In this document: one piece after another, positions 24,547 to 31,759 of the stretch
How the letters are laid out: each line of letters begins with the position of its first letter
Numbering within the stretch: the first letter of the stretch is position 1
Origin: Mesorhizobium sp. WSM3859
Lineage (GTDB): Bacteria; Pseudomonadota; Alphaproteobacteria; Rhizobiales; Rhizobiaceae
Reading direction: 5' to 3'
Length of the DNA: 64,000 bases
Assembly: GCF_002295065.1 (NCBI RefSeq)
Contig: NZ_NSGG01000017.1
Coordinates: 55,905-119,904, forward strand
Made by a program: the position numbers and the translations under genes
The notes under the pieces: model-generated
What the model saw: the letters and a program-made list of their open reading frames with translations, nothing else
What the model was told of the DNA's origin: nothing
The model's database searches: none

Positions 24547-24619
24547 CCTTAATCAAGGACGTCGAACGCGTCCTTGATTTCACCCCTGAAGAAAAATCCG
24601 AACCAACGGAGAATTGGAT

Positions 24620-24835
24620 ATGCCCAATCAAGGCGGAACCCACGAACAGCACGTCAAGGCCGGCCAGCAGAGCCACAAGAACCGCGAGGATCAGCATCGC
24701 GGCGGTGGTCAGCAGCAGGCCGAAGACCGCAACATGGGTCAGCGGAGCGCGGGCCAGCACAGGGGCGGCAGCGGCAACTTCGCCGAAGACCGTCAGCGTG
24801 CCTCGGAAGCAGGCCGGAAGGGCGGCCAGCGCTGA
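24620..24835 (+). CDS. KGG-motif stress-induced protein
   Basis: 71 residues, very hydrophilic. GGSGNFAEDRQRASEAGRKG is the KGG (GsiB/YciG-like) repeat; an earlier Gln/Arg-rich part (QSHKNREDQHRGGGQQQAE) is disordered. Preceded by GGAG and an EcfG-type promoter, followed by a near-perfect hairpin at 24842-24871. Hydrophilin-like stress protection is the usual suggestion; the mechanism is unknown. Confidence 0.85.
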   Translation: MPNQGGTHEQHVKAGQQSHKNREDQHRGGGQQQAEDRNMGQRSAGQHRGGSGNFAEDRQRASEAGRKGGQR

Positions 24836-24841
24836 GTTCAA

Positions 24842-24871
24842 AAATGGCGTCCGCGGTCGCGGACGCCATTT
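24842..24871 (+). terminator. Terminator hairpin after the KGG gene
   Basis: AAATGGCGTCCGCG pairs perfectly with CGCGGACGCCATTT, with only two bases between them, and CATTTCC follows. The U-tract is short. Confidence 0.7.
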
Positions 24872-24901
24872 CATTTCCCCCCGCGAGATCAATGCCTGGA
24901 T

Positions 24902-24926
24902 GGAACATCTTCGCCGTCCTCCAGTT
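24902..24926 (+). promoter_or_regulatory. EcfG-like promoter (AGTT variant)
   Basis: GGAAC, 16 bases, AGTT, 63 bp upstream of the gene at 24990. Confidence 0.45.
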
Positions 24927-24989
24927 GACCTTGGGACCGGCCGCCGCAACAGGCAGCCGGTCGCCGCAGGATGTTCAACGGAGGCAACA

Positions 24990-25484
24990 ATGTCCTTGCA
25001 TTCACTTCATCCCGAACGCGTCGATGAGACCCGCATGCAGGCCTATTCGACCTTCGGTCCGCTGCTGATCAATGCGTTGGCGCAAAAGCTGGCGCGCTGC
25101 CAGGGCATGCGCGAATTGGACAGGATCGAACAGTCGCTGGTGCGCCTGGTCGAGGAGACCGACGTGACCGCGCCGGATGCCGAGGCCATGAAGGAGTTCG
25201 CGGTCGAACTTGTCGTGTCGACGCTGCGCAACGCGCGTGAGCATCCCGACGCCAAGCACGACCTGGAAGAGATCGACGACCGCCGCACGGAAGGCCGCTC
25301 GGAGGACCCGGACACGCTGGAGGAACAGCTGCAGTCCGGCCTCGAGGACAGTTTTCCGGCCAGCGATCCGCCGGCCGTGGTTTCCACCGCGATCACCGGC
25401 GGATCCAAGGACATTGTCGGAACCGACGAGGTGCTGCGCCGCAAGAAAGAAGCACGCCGTAGGCAGTCGCAGACGGCGGACTGA
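24990..25484 (+). CDS. Hypothetical protein with SFPASDPP motif
   Basis: 164 residues; start after CGGAGGCAACA. The N-terminal half is helical (LLINALAQKLARCQGMRELD, AMKEFAVELVVSTLRNAREH). The C-terminal half is acidic and contains LEDSFPASDPPAVVS, a short motif recurrent in small rhizobial stress proteins. Ends in a Lys/Arg-rich tail. No known activity. First of a run of four closely spaced small genes (24990-26338). Confidence 0.7.
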   Translation: MSLHSLHPERVDETRMQAYSTFGPLLINALAQKLARCQGMRELDRIEQSLVRLVEETDVTAPDAEAMKEFAVELVVSTLRNAREHPDAKHDLEEIDDRRTEGRSEDPDTLEEQLQSGLEDSFPASDPPAVVSTAITGGSKDIVGTDEVLRRKKEARRRQSQTAD

Positions 25485-25503
25485 CCCGGCGCGTCGAAGC
25501 GAA

Positions 25504-25536
25504 GGAGACCCACGATGACGGGAGACCCACGATGAC
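25504..25536 (+). repeat. Tandem duplication of a ribosome-binding site and start codon
   Basis: The 17-bp unit GGAGACCCACGATGACG is present at 25504-25520 and again, through GGAGACCCACGATGAC, at 25521-25536. The first copy's ATG opens a six-codon frame (MTGDPR) whose TGA overlaps the ATG of the gene at 25532 as ATGA. Confidence 0.85.
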
Positions 25537-25750
25537 TCAGGCAAACGACAACATGCCGCACCGGCCGGGCGCCGCGAACGCGCCACCGGGCGGCAAGCTG
25601 CCCGTCAAGGGCGGCGACGATCCCGACGTGCGGTTCCTGGCGGAGAACACCGACCTGTCGCCGAAGCAGGCGCGCGAACTGATCCGCGAGCACGGACATG
25701 ACCGCGCCAAGCTGCTCGAGATTGCACGAACCATGAAAGCGGAGGGCTGA
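25532..25750 (+). CDS. DUF3606-like small protein
   Basis: 72 residues. After a disordered start with QANDNMPHRPG, it has DPDVRFLAENTDLSPKQARE then LIREHGHDRAKLLEIARTMK, the DUF3606 pattern. Start preceded by GGGAGACCCACG; the preceding duplicate of this element gives a six-codon leader frame. Function unknown. Confidence 0.75.
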   Translation: MTQANDNMPHRPGAANAPPGGKLPVKGGDDPDVRFLAENTDLSPKQARELIREHGHDRAKLLEIARTMKAEG

Positions 25751-25782
25751 GCGCTCTCTCAAAATCGCAAAGCGAGGAAGAC

Positions 25783-25980
25783 ATGAGCAACACACCACGT
25801 CCGGGACCTCCCGGCACCTCCGATCAATGGCCGCGCTGGGAAGGTCCGAAGGCCAACAAGCCGCGCGGCTACCTGCCGCCGAAGGACGATCCCGACGAGA
25901 ACCGCGACGCCGCCGGCGAGAACAACAAGGACCCGCAACGGTCCGACCTTGGCGACGTCGCCAAGAAGAAGGGCGATTGA
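25783..25980 (+). CDS. Small disordered hypothetical protein
   Basis: 65 residues, Pro/Asp/Lys-rich (PRPGPPGTSDQWPRWEGPKA, GYLPPKDDPDENRDAAGENN). Start preceded by GCGAGGAAGAC. It lies 32 bp after the DUF3606-like gene, probably in one operon. No family recognised. Confidence 0.55.
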   Translation: MSNTPRPGPPGTSDQWPRWEGPKANKPRGYLPPKDDPDENRDAAGENNKDPQRSDLGDVAKKKGD

Positions 25981-26020
25981 ATCCCTTCCCCTTTCACTCA
26001 GCGCAACAAGGAGCAAGACG

Positions 26021-26338
26021 ATGCCACGTGGCGACAAATCGAAATACACCGACAAGCAGGAACGCAAGGCCGACCATATCGCCGAAGGCTACGAGAAACG
26101 CGGCGTTTCGGAAAAAGAAGCCGAACGGCGCGCCTGGGCGACCGTCAACAAGGACGACGCCGGCGGCAAGAAGGAAGGCGGGTCGGGACGCGGCAAGCAC
26201 ACCGGCAATCCGGCCGCGCACAAGGGCGGCAGGACGGGCGGCAAGGCTTCCGGCGAGCGCTCCGCCGCGGACAGGTCGGCTTCGGAGAAGAAGGCTGCCG
26301 CGACGAGGAAGCGGAACGAGACCCACGCGCATCACTGA
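26021..26338 (+). CDS. Plasmid-stabilization-type small basic protein
   Basis: 105 residues from ATG 26021 behind AAGGAGCAAGACG. MPRGDKSKYTDKQERKADHI then AEGYEKRGVSEKEAERRAWA and TVNKDDAGGKKEGG is the pattern of a family often annotated 'plasmid stabilization protein', although no partitioning role is shown and this copy is chromosomal-looking. The C-terminal half is Gly/Lys/Arg-rich. Last gene before the palindromic repeat at 26351. Confidence 0.8.
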   Translation: MPRGDKSKYTDKQERKADHIAEGYEKRGVSEKEAERRAWATVNKDDAGGKKEGGSGRGKHTGNPAAHKGGRTGGKASGERSAADRSASEKKAAATRKRNETHAHH

Positions 26339-26350
26339 GCGCGGCATTCC

Positions 26351-26494
26351 CTTCTCCCCTTGTGGGAGAAGGTGGCCGCGAAGCGGTCGGATGAGGGGTG
26401 CTCCAGGGAAAGCCAGCGTCTCACTCCGCTGGAACACCCCTCATCCGTCTCGGCGCTGCGCGCCGATCCACCTTCTCCCACAAGGGGAGAAGGG
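26351..26494. repeat. Intergenic palindromic repeat, family A
   Basis: Two inward-facing arms: CTTCTCCCCTTGTGGGAGAA... and ...TTCTCCCACAAGGGGAGAAG, with the variable middle containing GGATGAGGGGTG and CACCCCTCATCC. Other copies lie at 53575-53717, 54331-54511 and 56768-56910. Transcribed, it folds into a long hairpin. Confidence 0.85.
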
Positions 26495-26500
26495 AGAATC

Positions 26501-26959
26501 CTACAGCGGCATCTCCGAGGTCTGCTTGATCGTCTGGCTGGGCACCTCCGTCTTGACGTTCTGCACGCCCTTGATGCGGCTCAGATGCTCCGACTGGAAT
26601 CGGCGGTATTCGTCGATGCCGGCCGCCACGATGCGCACCATCGCGTCGCAATCGCCCAGCATCAGATAGCACTCCATCACTTCGGGAAATTTCGCCACCT
26701 CGGCGGCGAAATGCTCGATCGTGTCCTCGTCCTGCTGCTTCAGCCAGATGCGGGTGAAGAAGGTCTGGCCGCGACCGATCTTGGCCGGGTTCAGCACCGC
26801 GACATAGCGGTCGATCACGCCCGCCTCCTCGAGCAGTTTGACGCGGCGCAGGCAAGGCGATGGCGACAGGCCGACCTCCTTCGCCAGATCGTTGTTGGCC
26901 ATGCGCCCGTCGCGCTGCAGGGCGCGCAGGATGCGCCTGTCGATCTCATCCAGCTTCAT
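26501..26959 (-). CDS. Lrp/AsnC-family transcriptional regulator
   Basis: 152 residues from ATG 26959 (MKLDEIDRRILRALQRDGRM). A complete winged helix-turn-helix (NDLAKEVGLSPSPCLRRVKL) is followed by a RAM ligand-binding domain (TFFTRIWLKQQDEDTIEHFA, LGDCDAMVRI). It is divergent from azlCD across a 168-bp intergenic region, the typical arrangement in which an Lrp-type regulator controls the adjacent amino-acid exporter. That control is inferred. Confidence 0.93.
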   Translation of the reverse strand: MKLDEIDRRILRALQRDGRMANNDLAKEVGLSPSPCLRRVKLLEEAGVIDRYVAVLNPAKIGRGQTFFTRIWLKQQDEDTIEHFAAEVAKFPEVMECYLMLGDCDAMVRIVAAGIDEYRRFQSEHLSRIKGVQNVKTEVPSQTIKQTSEMPL

Positions 26960-27127
26960 AGCGTTAGATTCCAATTTTTTTCTTGATCGCGCCATCCAAT
27001 GCCAAATCGTGGCAGAAACGGCGCATCTTCGCAACCCGATTGCAGGGCATTTCGGCTATGATGCTGCCACCTATGACCCACAACTCAACAGGAGAACGGC
27101 GGCCGCAAGGCCGCCGAAGGCAGAGCC

Positions 27128-27871
27128 ATGAGCGTTTCCGAGATCGCCCTCGCCGAGGGCCAGACCACCGGCGGGTGTAGCGCCGAGTTCCGGCGCGGAC
27201 TTGCCGCCTCGACGCCGATGCTGCTCGGCATCATCCCCTATGCGCTGGTGCTCGGCGCGCAAGCCGCGCAGAAGGGCCTTTCCGTGGCCGAGGTGCCGCT
27301 GATGACCGGCCTCAATTTCGCCGGCGGATCGGAATTCGCCGCGATCCAGCTCTGGACCTCGCCGCCGCATATCCTCCTGATCGCCGCCATCACGCTTTTG
27401 GTCAACAGCCGGCATTTCCTGATGGGCGCGGCACTTGCGCCGTTCATCAGGCACCTGCCGAAGCGCCAGGTTTTTCCCGCGCTGTTCTTGATGTGCGACG
27501 AGAGCTGGGCGGTGGCCCTGGCGGATGCGCAGGGGCGCGCCGCCGCCGGCATGCGGCCGGCCTTCAGCCTGCCTTTCTATCTGGCCGCCGGCTTGTCCGT
27601 TTACCTCGCCTGGGTGGCGTTCACGGCCTGCGGCGCGGCGCTCGGTCCTGCGCTCGGCGACGTCGAAAAATACGGCTTCGCGATGGCCTTCCCGGCCGTC
27701 TTCCTGGTGCTGCTTCGCGGCATGTGGAAGGGCTTTGCGGCCGCCCGGCCCTGGCTGGTCAGCCTGATGGTGGCGGCGCTCACCTATCTCGTCGTGCCCG
27801 GCGCCTGGTATGTGGCGGCCGGCGCATTGTCCGGCCTGGTGGCCGCGTGGTTCCTGGCAGGCGAGACATGA
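27128..27871 (+). CDS. azlC: AzlC-family amino-acid exporter large subunit
   Basis: 247 residues, with ASTPMLLGIIPYALVLGAQA, NFAGGSEFAAIQLW and NSRHFLMGAALAPFIRHLP, the AzlC/YgaZ motifs; about six to seven transmembrane helices. With AzlD it forms an inner-membrane exporter of branched-chain or other amino acids. It overlaps azlD by ATGA (27868-27871), indicating translational coupling. Regulation by the divergent Lrp protein is likely. Confidence 0.93.
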   Translation: MSVSEIALAEGQTTGGCSAEFRRGLAASTPMLLGIIPYALVLGAQAAQKGLSVAEVPLMTGLNFAGGSEFAAIQLWTSPPHILLIAAITLLVNSRHFLMGAALAPFIRHLPKRQVFPALFLMCDESWAVALADAQGRAAAGMRPAFSLPFYLAAGLSVYLAWVAFTACGAALGPALGDVEKYGFAMAFPAVFLVLLRGMWKGFAAARPWLVSLMVAALTYLVVPGAWYVAAGALSGLVAAWFLAGET

Positions 27872-28167
27872 TCGATCCGATGACCGTGCTCGCCATCCTG
27901 GCGATGGCCGGCGTGACGTATCTCACCCGCATCGGCGGCTATGTGGTGCTCAAGAACCGCGCGCTCAGCCCGCGCGCCACGGCGGTGATGGAAGCCGCGC
28001 CCGGCTGCGTGCTGATCTCGGTGATCGCGCCGGATTTCGTGTCGAAGAACCCGGCGGATCTCGCGGCTTTAGCCATCACGCTGCTTGCCGCGACAAGGCT
28101 GTCGATGCCGCCGACAGTGGTGATCGGGGTGGCTTCGGCGGGCGTGCTGCGGTGGCTGATGGGATAA
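27868..28167 (+). CDS. azlD: AzlD-family amino-acid exporter small subunit
   Basis: 99 residues with three to four membrane helices and the AzlD pattern GVTYLTRIGGYVVLKNRALS followed by VMEAAPGCVLISVIAPDF. Start at ATG 27868 within the azlC stop. Membrane partner of AzlC. The usual family size. Confidence 0.92.
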   Translation: MIDPMTVLAILAMAGVTYLTRIGGYVVLKNRALSPRATAVMEAAPGCVLISVIAPDFVSKNPADLAALAITLLAATRLSMPPTVVIGVASAGVLRWLMG

Positions 28168-28171
28168 CGCG

Positions 28172-28675
28172 TCAGAGGCCGTAGAGCCCGAGATCGTCCG
28201 GCCGGCCTGAAGCGGCCTCGCCCTGCCCTCCCGCATGCTGCTTCAACGCGGTATCCAGCCTGTCGTTGTCAGCGCCTTGCGGACGGACGATCGCGTTGAC
28301 GAGCGTCTCCAGGGAAACGCCAAGCTGGTCGAGGCCAAGCTGCCTCTCGATCTTGGGGATCGCCGACGGAGATTGCCGTTTCAGCGCTTCGACGGCGTTC
28401 TTGATCGCCGAACCATAGGAAGACACGGAATCGTAGTCTGTCTGATCGACGGCGAATTCCTTGCCCGCCCGCTGCATCAGCCGGACCTTCGTCGCCGTGA
28501 CGTTGAGGCTGTCGAGGCTAAACCTGGATGCCGAGGTCGCGGGCTCCGCCTGCATGACCGGCGAGGCCGCCGGGCCGGGGATGTGGCCGAGGAGACCGTC
28601 CGCGGCCGGTCTTGGCGTTGGCGGCAGGCGCTGCGGCTGCAGGATCACAAGCGTGGTGTTGAGCGTCGAGGACAT
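28172..28675 (-). CDS. Hypothetical protein
   Basis: 167 residues from ATG 28675 (earlier starts possible). The N-terminal third is Pro/Ala-rich and probably disordered. The rest is helical (ASRFSLDSLNVTATKVRLMQ, YGSAIKNAVEALKRQSPSAI, LGVSLETLVNAIVRPQG). No signal peptide or motif. It is not obviously flagellar despite the 'DSL..' sequences. Converges with azlD. Confidence 0.55.
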   Translation of the reverse strand: MSSTLNTTLVILQPQRLPPTPRPAADGLLGHIPGPAASPVMQAEPATSASRFSLDSLNVTATKVRLMQRAGKEFAVDQTDYDSVSSYGSAIKNAVEALKRQSPSAIPKIERQLGLDQLGVSLETLVNAIVRPQGADNDRLDTALKQHAGGQGEAASGRPDDLGLYGL

Positions 28676-28853
28676 TGCCGGGTCTCGCACGCGCCCGTCC
28701 ATCATGGACCGGACGCCGGACAGTCGAGCCAAGACGTCATGTCCCGGGCGAAGCGTTCCACAGGCAATAAGCCGGTTGTCCTAAGAGTTCGATAGAACGA
28801 TGGTTCAGCTTTTAACGATGAACCGCGCTATATTCTTGGCTCAACGACGAAGC

Positions 28854-29252
28854 TCAGTCGTCGCCGCCGCCATCGCCGCCACCGCCGTCGCCACCCCCAT
28901 CGTGGCTGCCGCTGTCGCCGCCTCCATCGTGGCTGCCACCGTCGCCGCCGCCGTCGTGGCTGCCACCGTCCCCGTCTTCGTGGTCGCCATCGTGATCCTC
29001 GCCCTGATCGTCGCCGTCCTGGTCGCCTTCATGCGAGCCGGAGGCGGCGCTGTCCCCGCCATGCCCGGCCTCGTCATCCTCGGCGGCCTCTTGATCATCG
29101 CCGACGCTGGACGTGTTGACCTCATCGTCATCGTCGGCCGTCGACGCCGCCGCCACCCCGCCGCCATTATCCGAGCCCGCATGGGATGGCTGGGTGGCGA
29201 AGATGCCGAGCAGGCCGATAGCGGTTGCCGCAAGCAAGGGAAGGGTTTTCAT
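28854..29252 (-). CDS. Secreted Asp/Gly/Ser-rich repeat protein
   Basis: 132 residues from ATG 29252 (CGGAGCGCCTGG upstream). Signal peptide KTLPLLAATAIGLLGIFATQ ends at about residue 26. The mature part is acidic (DDDDEVNTSSVGDDQEAAED) and ends in GGGDGGSHD-type repeats (about 28857-28990). Such clustered Asp/Gly repeats can bind Ca2+, but no RTX consensus nonapeptide is present. Likely extracellular or periplasmic; function unknown. Confidence 0.65.
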   Translation of the reverse strand: MKTLPLLAATAIGLLGIFATQPSHAGSDNGGGVAAASTADDDDEVNTSSVGDDQEAAEDDEAGHGGDSAASGSHEGDQDGDDQGEDHDGDHEDGDGGSHDGGGDGGSHDGGGDSGSHDGGGDGGGGDGGGDD

Positions 29253-29342
29253 CCAGGCGCTCCGATTCACTTTGTGACCTCGGATCATCATCGTAGCGGA
29301 TTACGGCGCCCTTAAATGAGTGATTGCAATTTTAGCAACTGC

Positions 29343-31460
29343 TTATTTTAAGCCCAACCTGGCATGCGGCCGCTCCGACAAGATCGTGCCGCTGCCGGCT
29401 CTTGCCACAATCGCCTCCAGCGGCTCGGGCCGGTGCAGCAAATAGCCCTGGCCATAGGCGACGCCCATGCCCATGAGGATTTCCAACCCGTTCTTTTCCT
29501 CGATCTTCTCTGCCACCACGGCCGCGCCCATCGAGCGGGCGATGCCGGTGATCGCCGAGACGATCTCGCGGTCGAAGCGGCTGTCGGCGATGTGCTCGAC
29601 GAAGGAGCCATCGATCTTGATGGCGTCGATGGGGAAGCGCCTGAGATATTCGAACGAGCTCATGCCGGCGCCGAAATCGTCGAGGCTGACCCGGCAATGG
29701 CGCTCGCGCGCGCGGCGCACGAATGCCTCGGCCGCCTCGAAATTGGTGACGGCGGCGGTTTCGGTGATCTCGAAGCCGACGGCCGACGGCGGCGCGCCGC
29801 TCTCGGCGATGGCCTGGTCGACGAAGCTCCAGAGCTGCGGATCCGAAAGCGTCTGCGCCGACAGGTTGAAGTCGAGCGCGATGGCGCCGGCGCGCATCGC
29901 CTCGCCGTGGTGCGTCAGCGCGGTGCGGATGATCCAGCGGTCGAGCCGCGCGGCAAGGCCGAAACGTTCGGCGACCGGCACGAAATCGCCGGGCGGGATC
30001 ATCGTGCCTGTGCGGGCCTCGAGCCTGGCCAGCACCTCGACATGGCGGCTGTCTTCCCATGACAGGCCGAGCCGGTGGATCTCCTGGCCGAACAGCTTCA
30101 GCCGGCCATCCTCCATCGCGTCGACAAGGTCTGCCGCCAGCCGCGCGGCGTTGAGCCCGCCGGCCCCCGACGTCGTGTCGGGCGAGAACACGGCAAAGCG
30201 GTCGCGGCCACCGGCCTTGGCGGCGTAGCAGGCGTCGTCGGCGCAGGCGAGCGCATCGGCCACGCTCATGCTGCGGTCGCGCACGAAGGCGATGCCGATG
30301 CTGGCGGCGAGCCTGCGCGAGGTGGCCGACGAGCCGAGATCGGCATCGCGCACCGCGGCGAGCACGGCGCGCGCAATGCGCTCGGCACAGGCGTCATTGC
30401 AGTTCGGCACCATCAGCGCGAATTCATCGCCGCCGAGGCGCGCCGCATGCGCAGACGCGGGCAGGCTGGCGATGATGCCCGCCGCGACGCTCTTCAGCGC
30501 CAGGTCGCCGGCGGCATGCCCGGCATAGTCGTTGAGCGCCTTGAAGTAGTCGAGGTCGACATAGAACACAGCTAGCGGCAGGCGCTCGGCCATGGCGATG
30601 TTCTCGGCAAGCAGCCGGTCGAAGGCCGCGCGGTTGAGCAGTCCGGTCAGGGCGTCGTGACGCGCGGCGAAGGCGAGTCCCTCGGCGCGCATCTTCTCCT
30701 CGGTGATGTCGCGCACGGTGCCAAGCACCTGGCCGGCCGAGCCGACATCGGCGACGAAGCGCACCAGCGATTCGAGATGACGGACCTCGCCGTCACGCCG
30801 GATGATGCGGTATTGCGAGGCCACGACTTCGTTGGAGCCCGGCGCGATCTGATGGACCCGTTCGGTGGCTTCCTTGTCGTCGGGATGAAGATAGGTGTGC
30901 CACAACTCGGCCGACACCTCGTCCTTGTCGGCGACGAGGCCGAATATCTCGCGGCTGCGCGCGTCCCAATAGCTCTTCCTGGTGCCGATGTCGTGATGCC
31001 AGATGCCGGTGCCGCTGGCGGCGAGCGCCAGGCGGAAGCGGATGTTGACCTGCTCGAGCGCCGCCTCTGCCTCTTTTTGCCGGGTGATATCGGTCTGCAC
31101 GCCCATCAGCCTGAGCGGCTTGCCGTCGGGGTCGCGCTCGACAATGCCGCCGCGATCGAGCACCCAGACCCAGTGGCCGTCCTTGTGGCGCAGGCGAAGC
31201 TCGGTCTCGATGGAATCGACGAGGCCCGCAATATGGCGGTCGCCGCTTTCCTGCGCGCGCTGGCGGTCGTCGGGATGGGTAAGCTTCAGCCAGAGGTCGG
31301 AGGTGTTGGCGAGCTCGCTCTCCTCATAGCCCAGCATCTTCGACCAGGTCGGCGAATAGTAGCAATCGCCGGTCGACAGATTCCAGTCCCAGAGGCCGAG
31401 ATGAGCGCGCTCGAGCGCCAGCGCCCAGAAATTGCCGTTGCGTCTGTTGTCGTCCGCCAT
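29343..31460 (-). CDS. PAS-PAS-GGDEF-EAL cyclic-di-GMP protein
   Basis: 705 residues, no membrane segment. PAS domains at about 12-130 and 138-258 (each ending VQTDITRQ/VRDITEEK), GGDEF domain with intact RLGGDEF at about 341-347, EAL domain from about 445. The EAL motif is EVL (475-477); Asn532, Glu564, DDFGAG (594-599), Lys615, Glu651 and Gln671 remain, so phosphodiesterase activity is plausible. No RxxD product-inhibition site is visible five residues before GGDEF. The PAS domains presumably sense redox or a ligand. Confidence 0.94.
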   Translation of the reverse strand: MADDNRRNGNFWALALERAHLGLWDWNLSTGDCYYSPTWSKMLGYEESELANTSDLWLKLTHPDDRQRAQESGDRHIAGLVDSIETELRLRHKDGHWVWVLDRGGIVERDPDGKPLRLMGVQTDITRQKEAEAALEQVNIRFRLALAASGTGIWHHDIGTRKSYWDARSREIFGLVADKDEVSAELWHTYLHPDDKEATERVHQIAPGSNEVVASQYRIIRRDGEVRHLESLVRFVADVGSAGQVLGTVRDITEEKMRAEGLAFAARHDALTGLLNRAAFDRLLAENIAMAERLPLAVFYVDLDYFKALNDYAGHAAGDLALKSVAAGIIASLPASAHAARLGGDEFALMVPNCNDACAERIARAVLAAVRDADLGSSATSRRLAASIGIAFVRDRSMSVADALACADDACYAAKAGGRDRFAVFSPDTTSGAGGLNAARLAADLVDAMEDGRLKLFGQEIHRLGLSWEDSRHVEVLARLEARTGTMIPPGDFVPVAERFGLAARLDRWIIRTALTHHGEAMRAGAIALDFNLSAQTLSDPQLWSFVDQAIAESGAPPSAVGFEITETAAVTNFEAAEAFVRRARERHCRVSLDDFGAGMSSFEYLRRFPIDAIKIDGSFVEHIADSRFDREIVSAITGIARSMGAAVVAEKIEEKNGLEILMGMGVAYGQGYLLHRPEPLEAIVARAGSGTILSERPHARLGLK

Positions 31461-31560
31461 GCTTTGTTCTTGCCGTCCCGTCCCCGGCGATACTGCACGA
31501 AAGCAGAGAAGAAAGGGTTACCGGGGCTGCCGATCTCCGAGGATGACAAATAGAGAACTC

Positions 31561-31737
31561 GGCGGGACAGCACCCCCCTCTGGCCTGCCGGCCATCTCCC
31601 CCGCAAGGGGGGAGATCAGCAGCTTCGGCGCCTCGCCATCTTCCTCCATTGCAACGCCGGCAAATTGGCGAAAGCCGGCGCATCAGCCAATCTCCCCCCT
31701 TGCGGGGGAGATGTCCGGCAGGACAGAGGGGGGTGCC
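31561..31737. repeat. Intergenic palindromic repeat, family B (two arms)
   Basis: GCCGGCCATCTCCCCCGCAA at 31588 and the mirrored CTCCCCCCTTGCGGGGGAGA at about 31692, each followed by a CCGGCAGG...AGAGGGGG block. Related copies flank genes at 43393, 47271, 59061, 61374 and 63787. Confidence 0.8.
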
Positions 31738-31759
31738 TCGCGCCAGCGCCCGTGGCCTG

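Noticed and set aside
28172..28675. Flagellin-like protein
   Set aside because: No flagellin N- or C-terminal motifs; only loosely similar helical composition.
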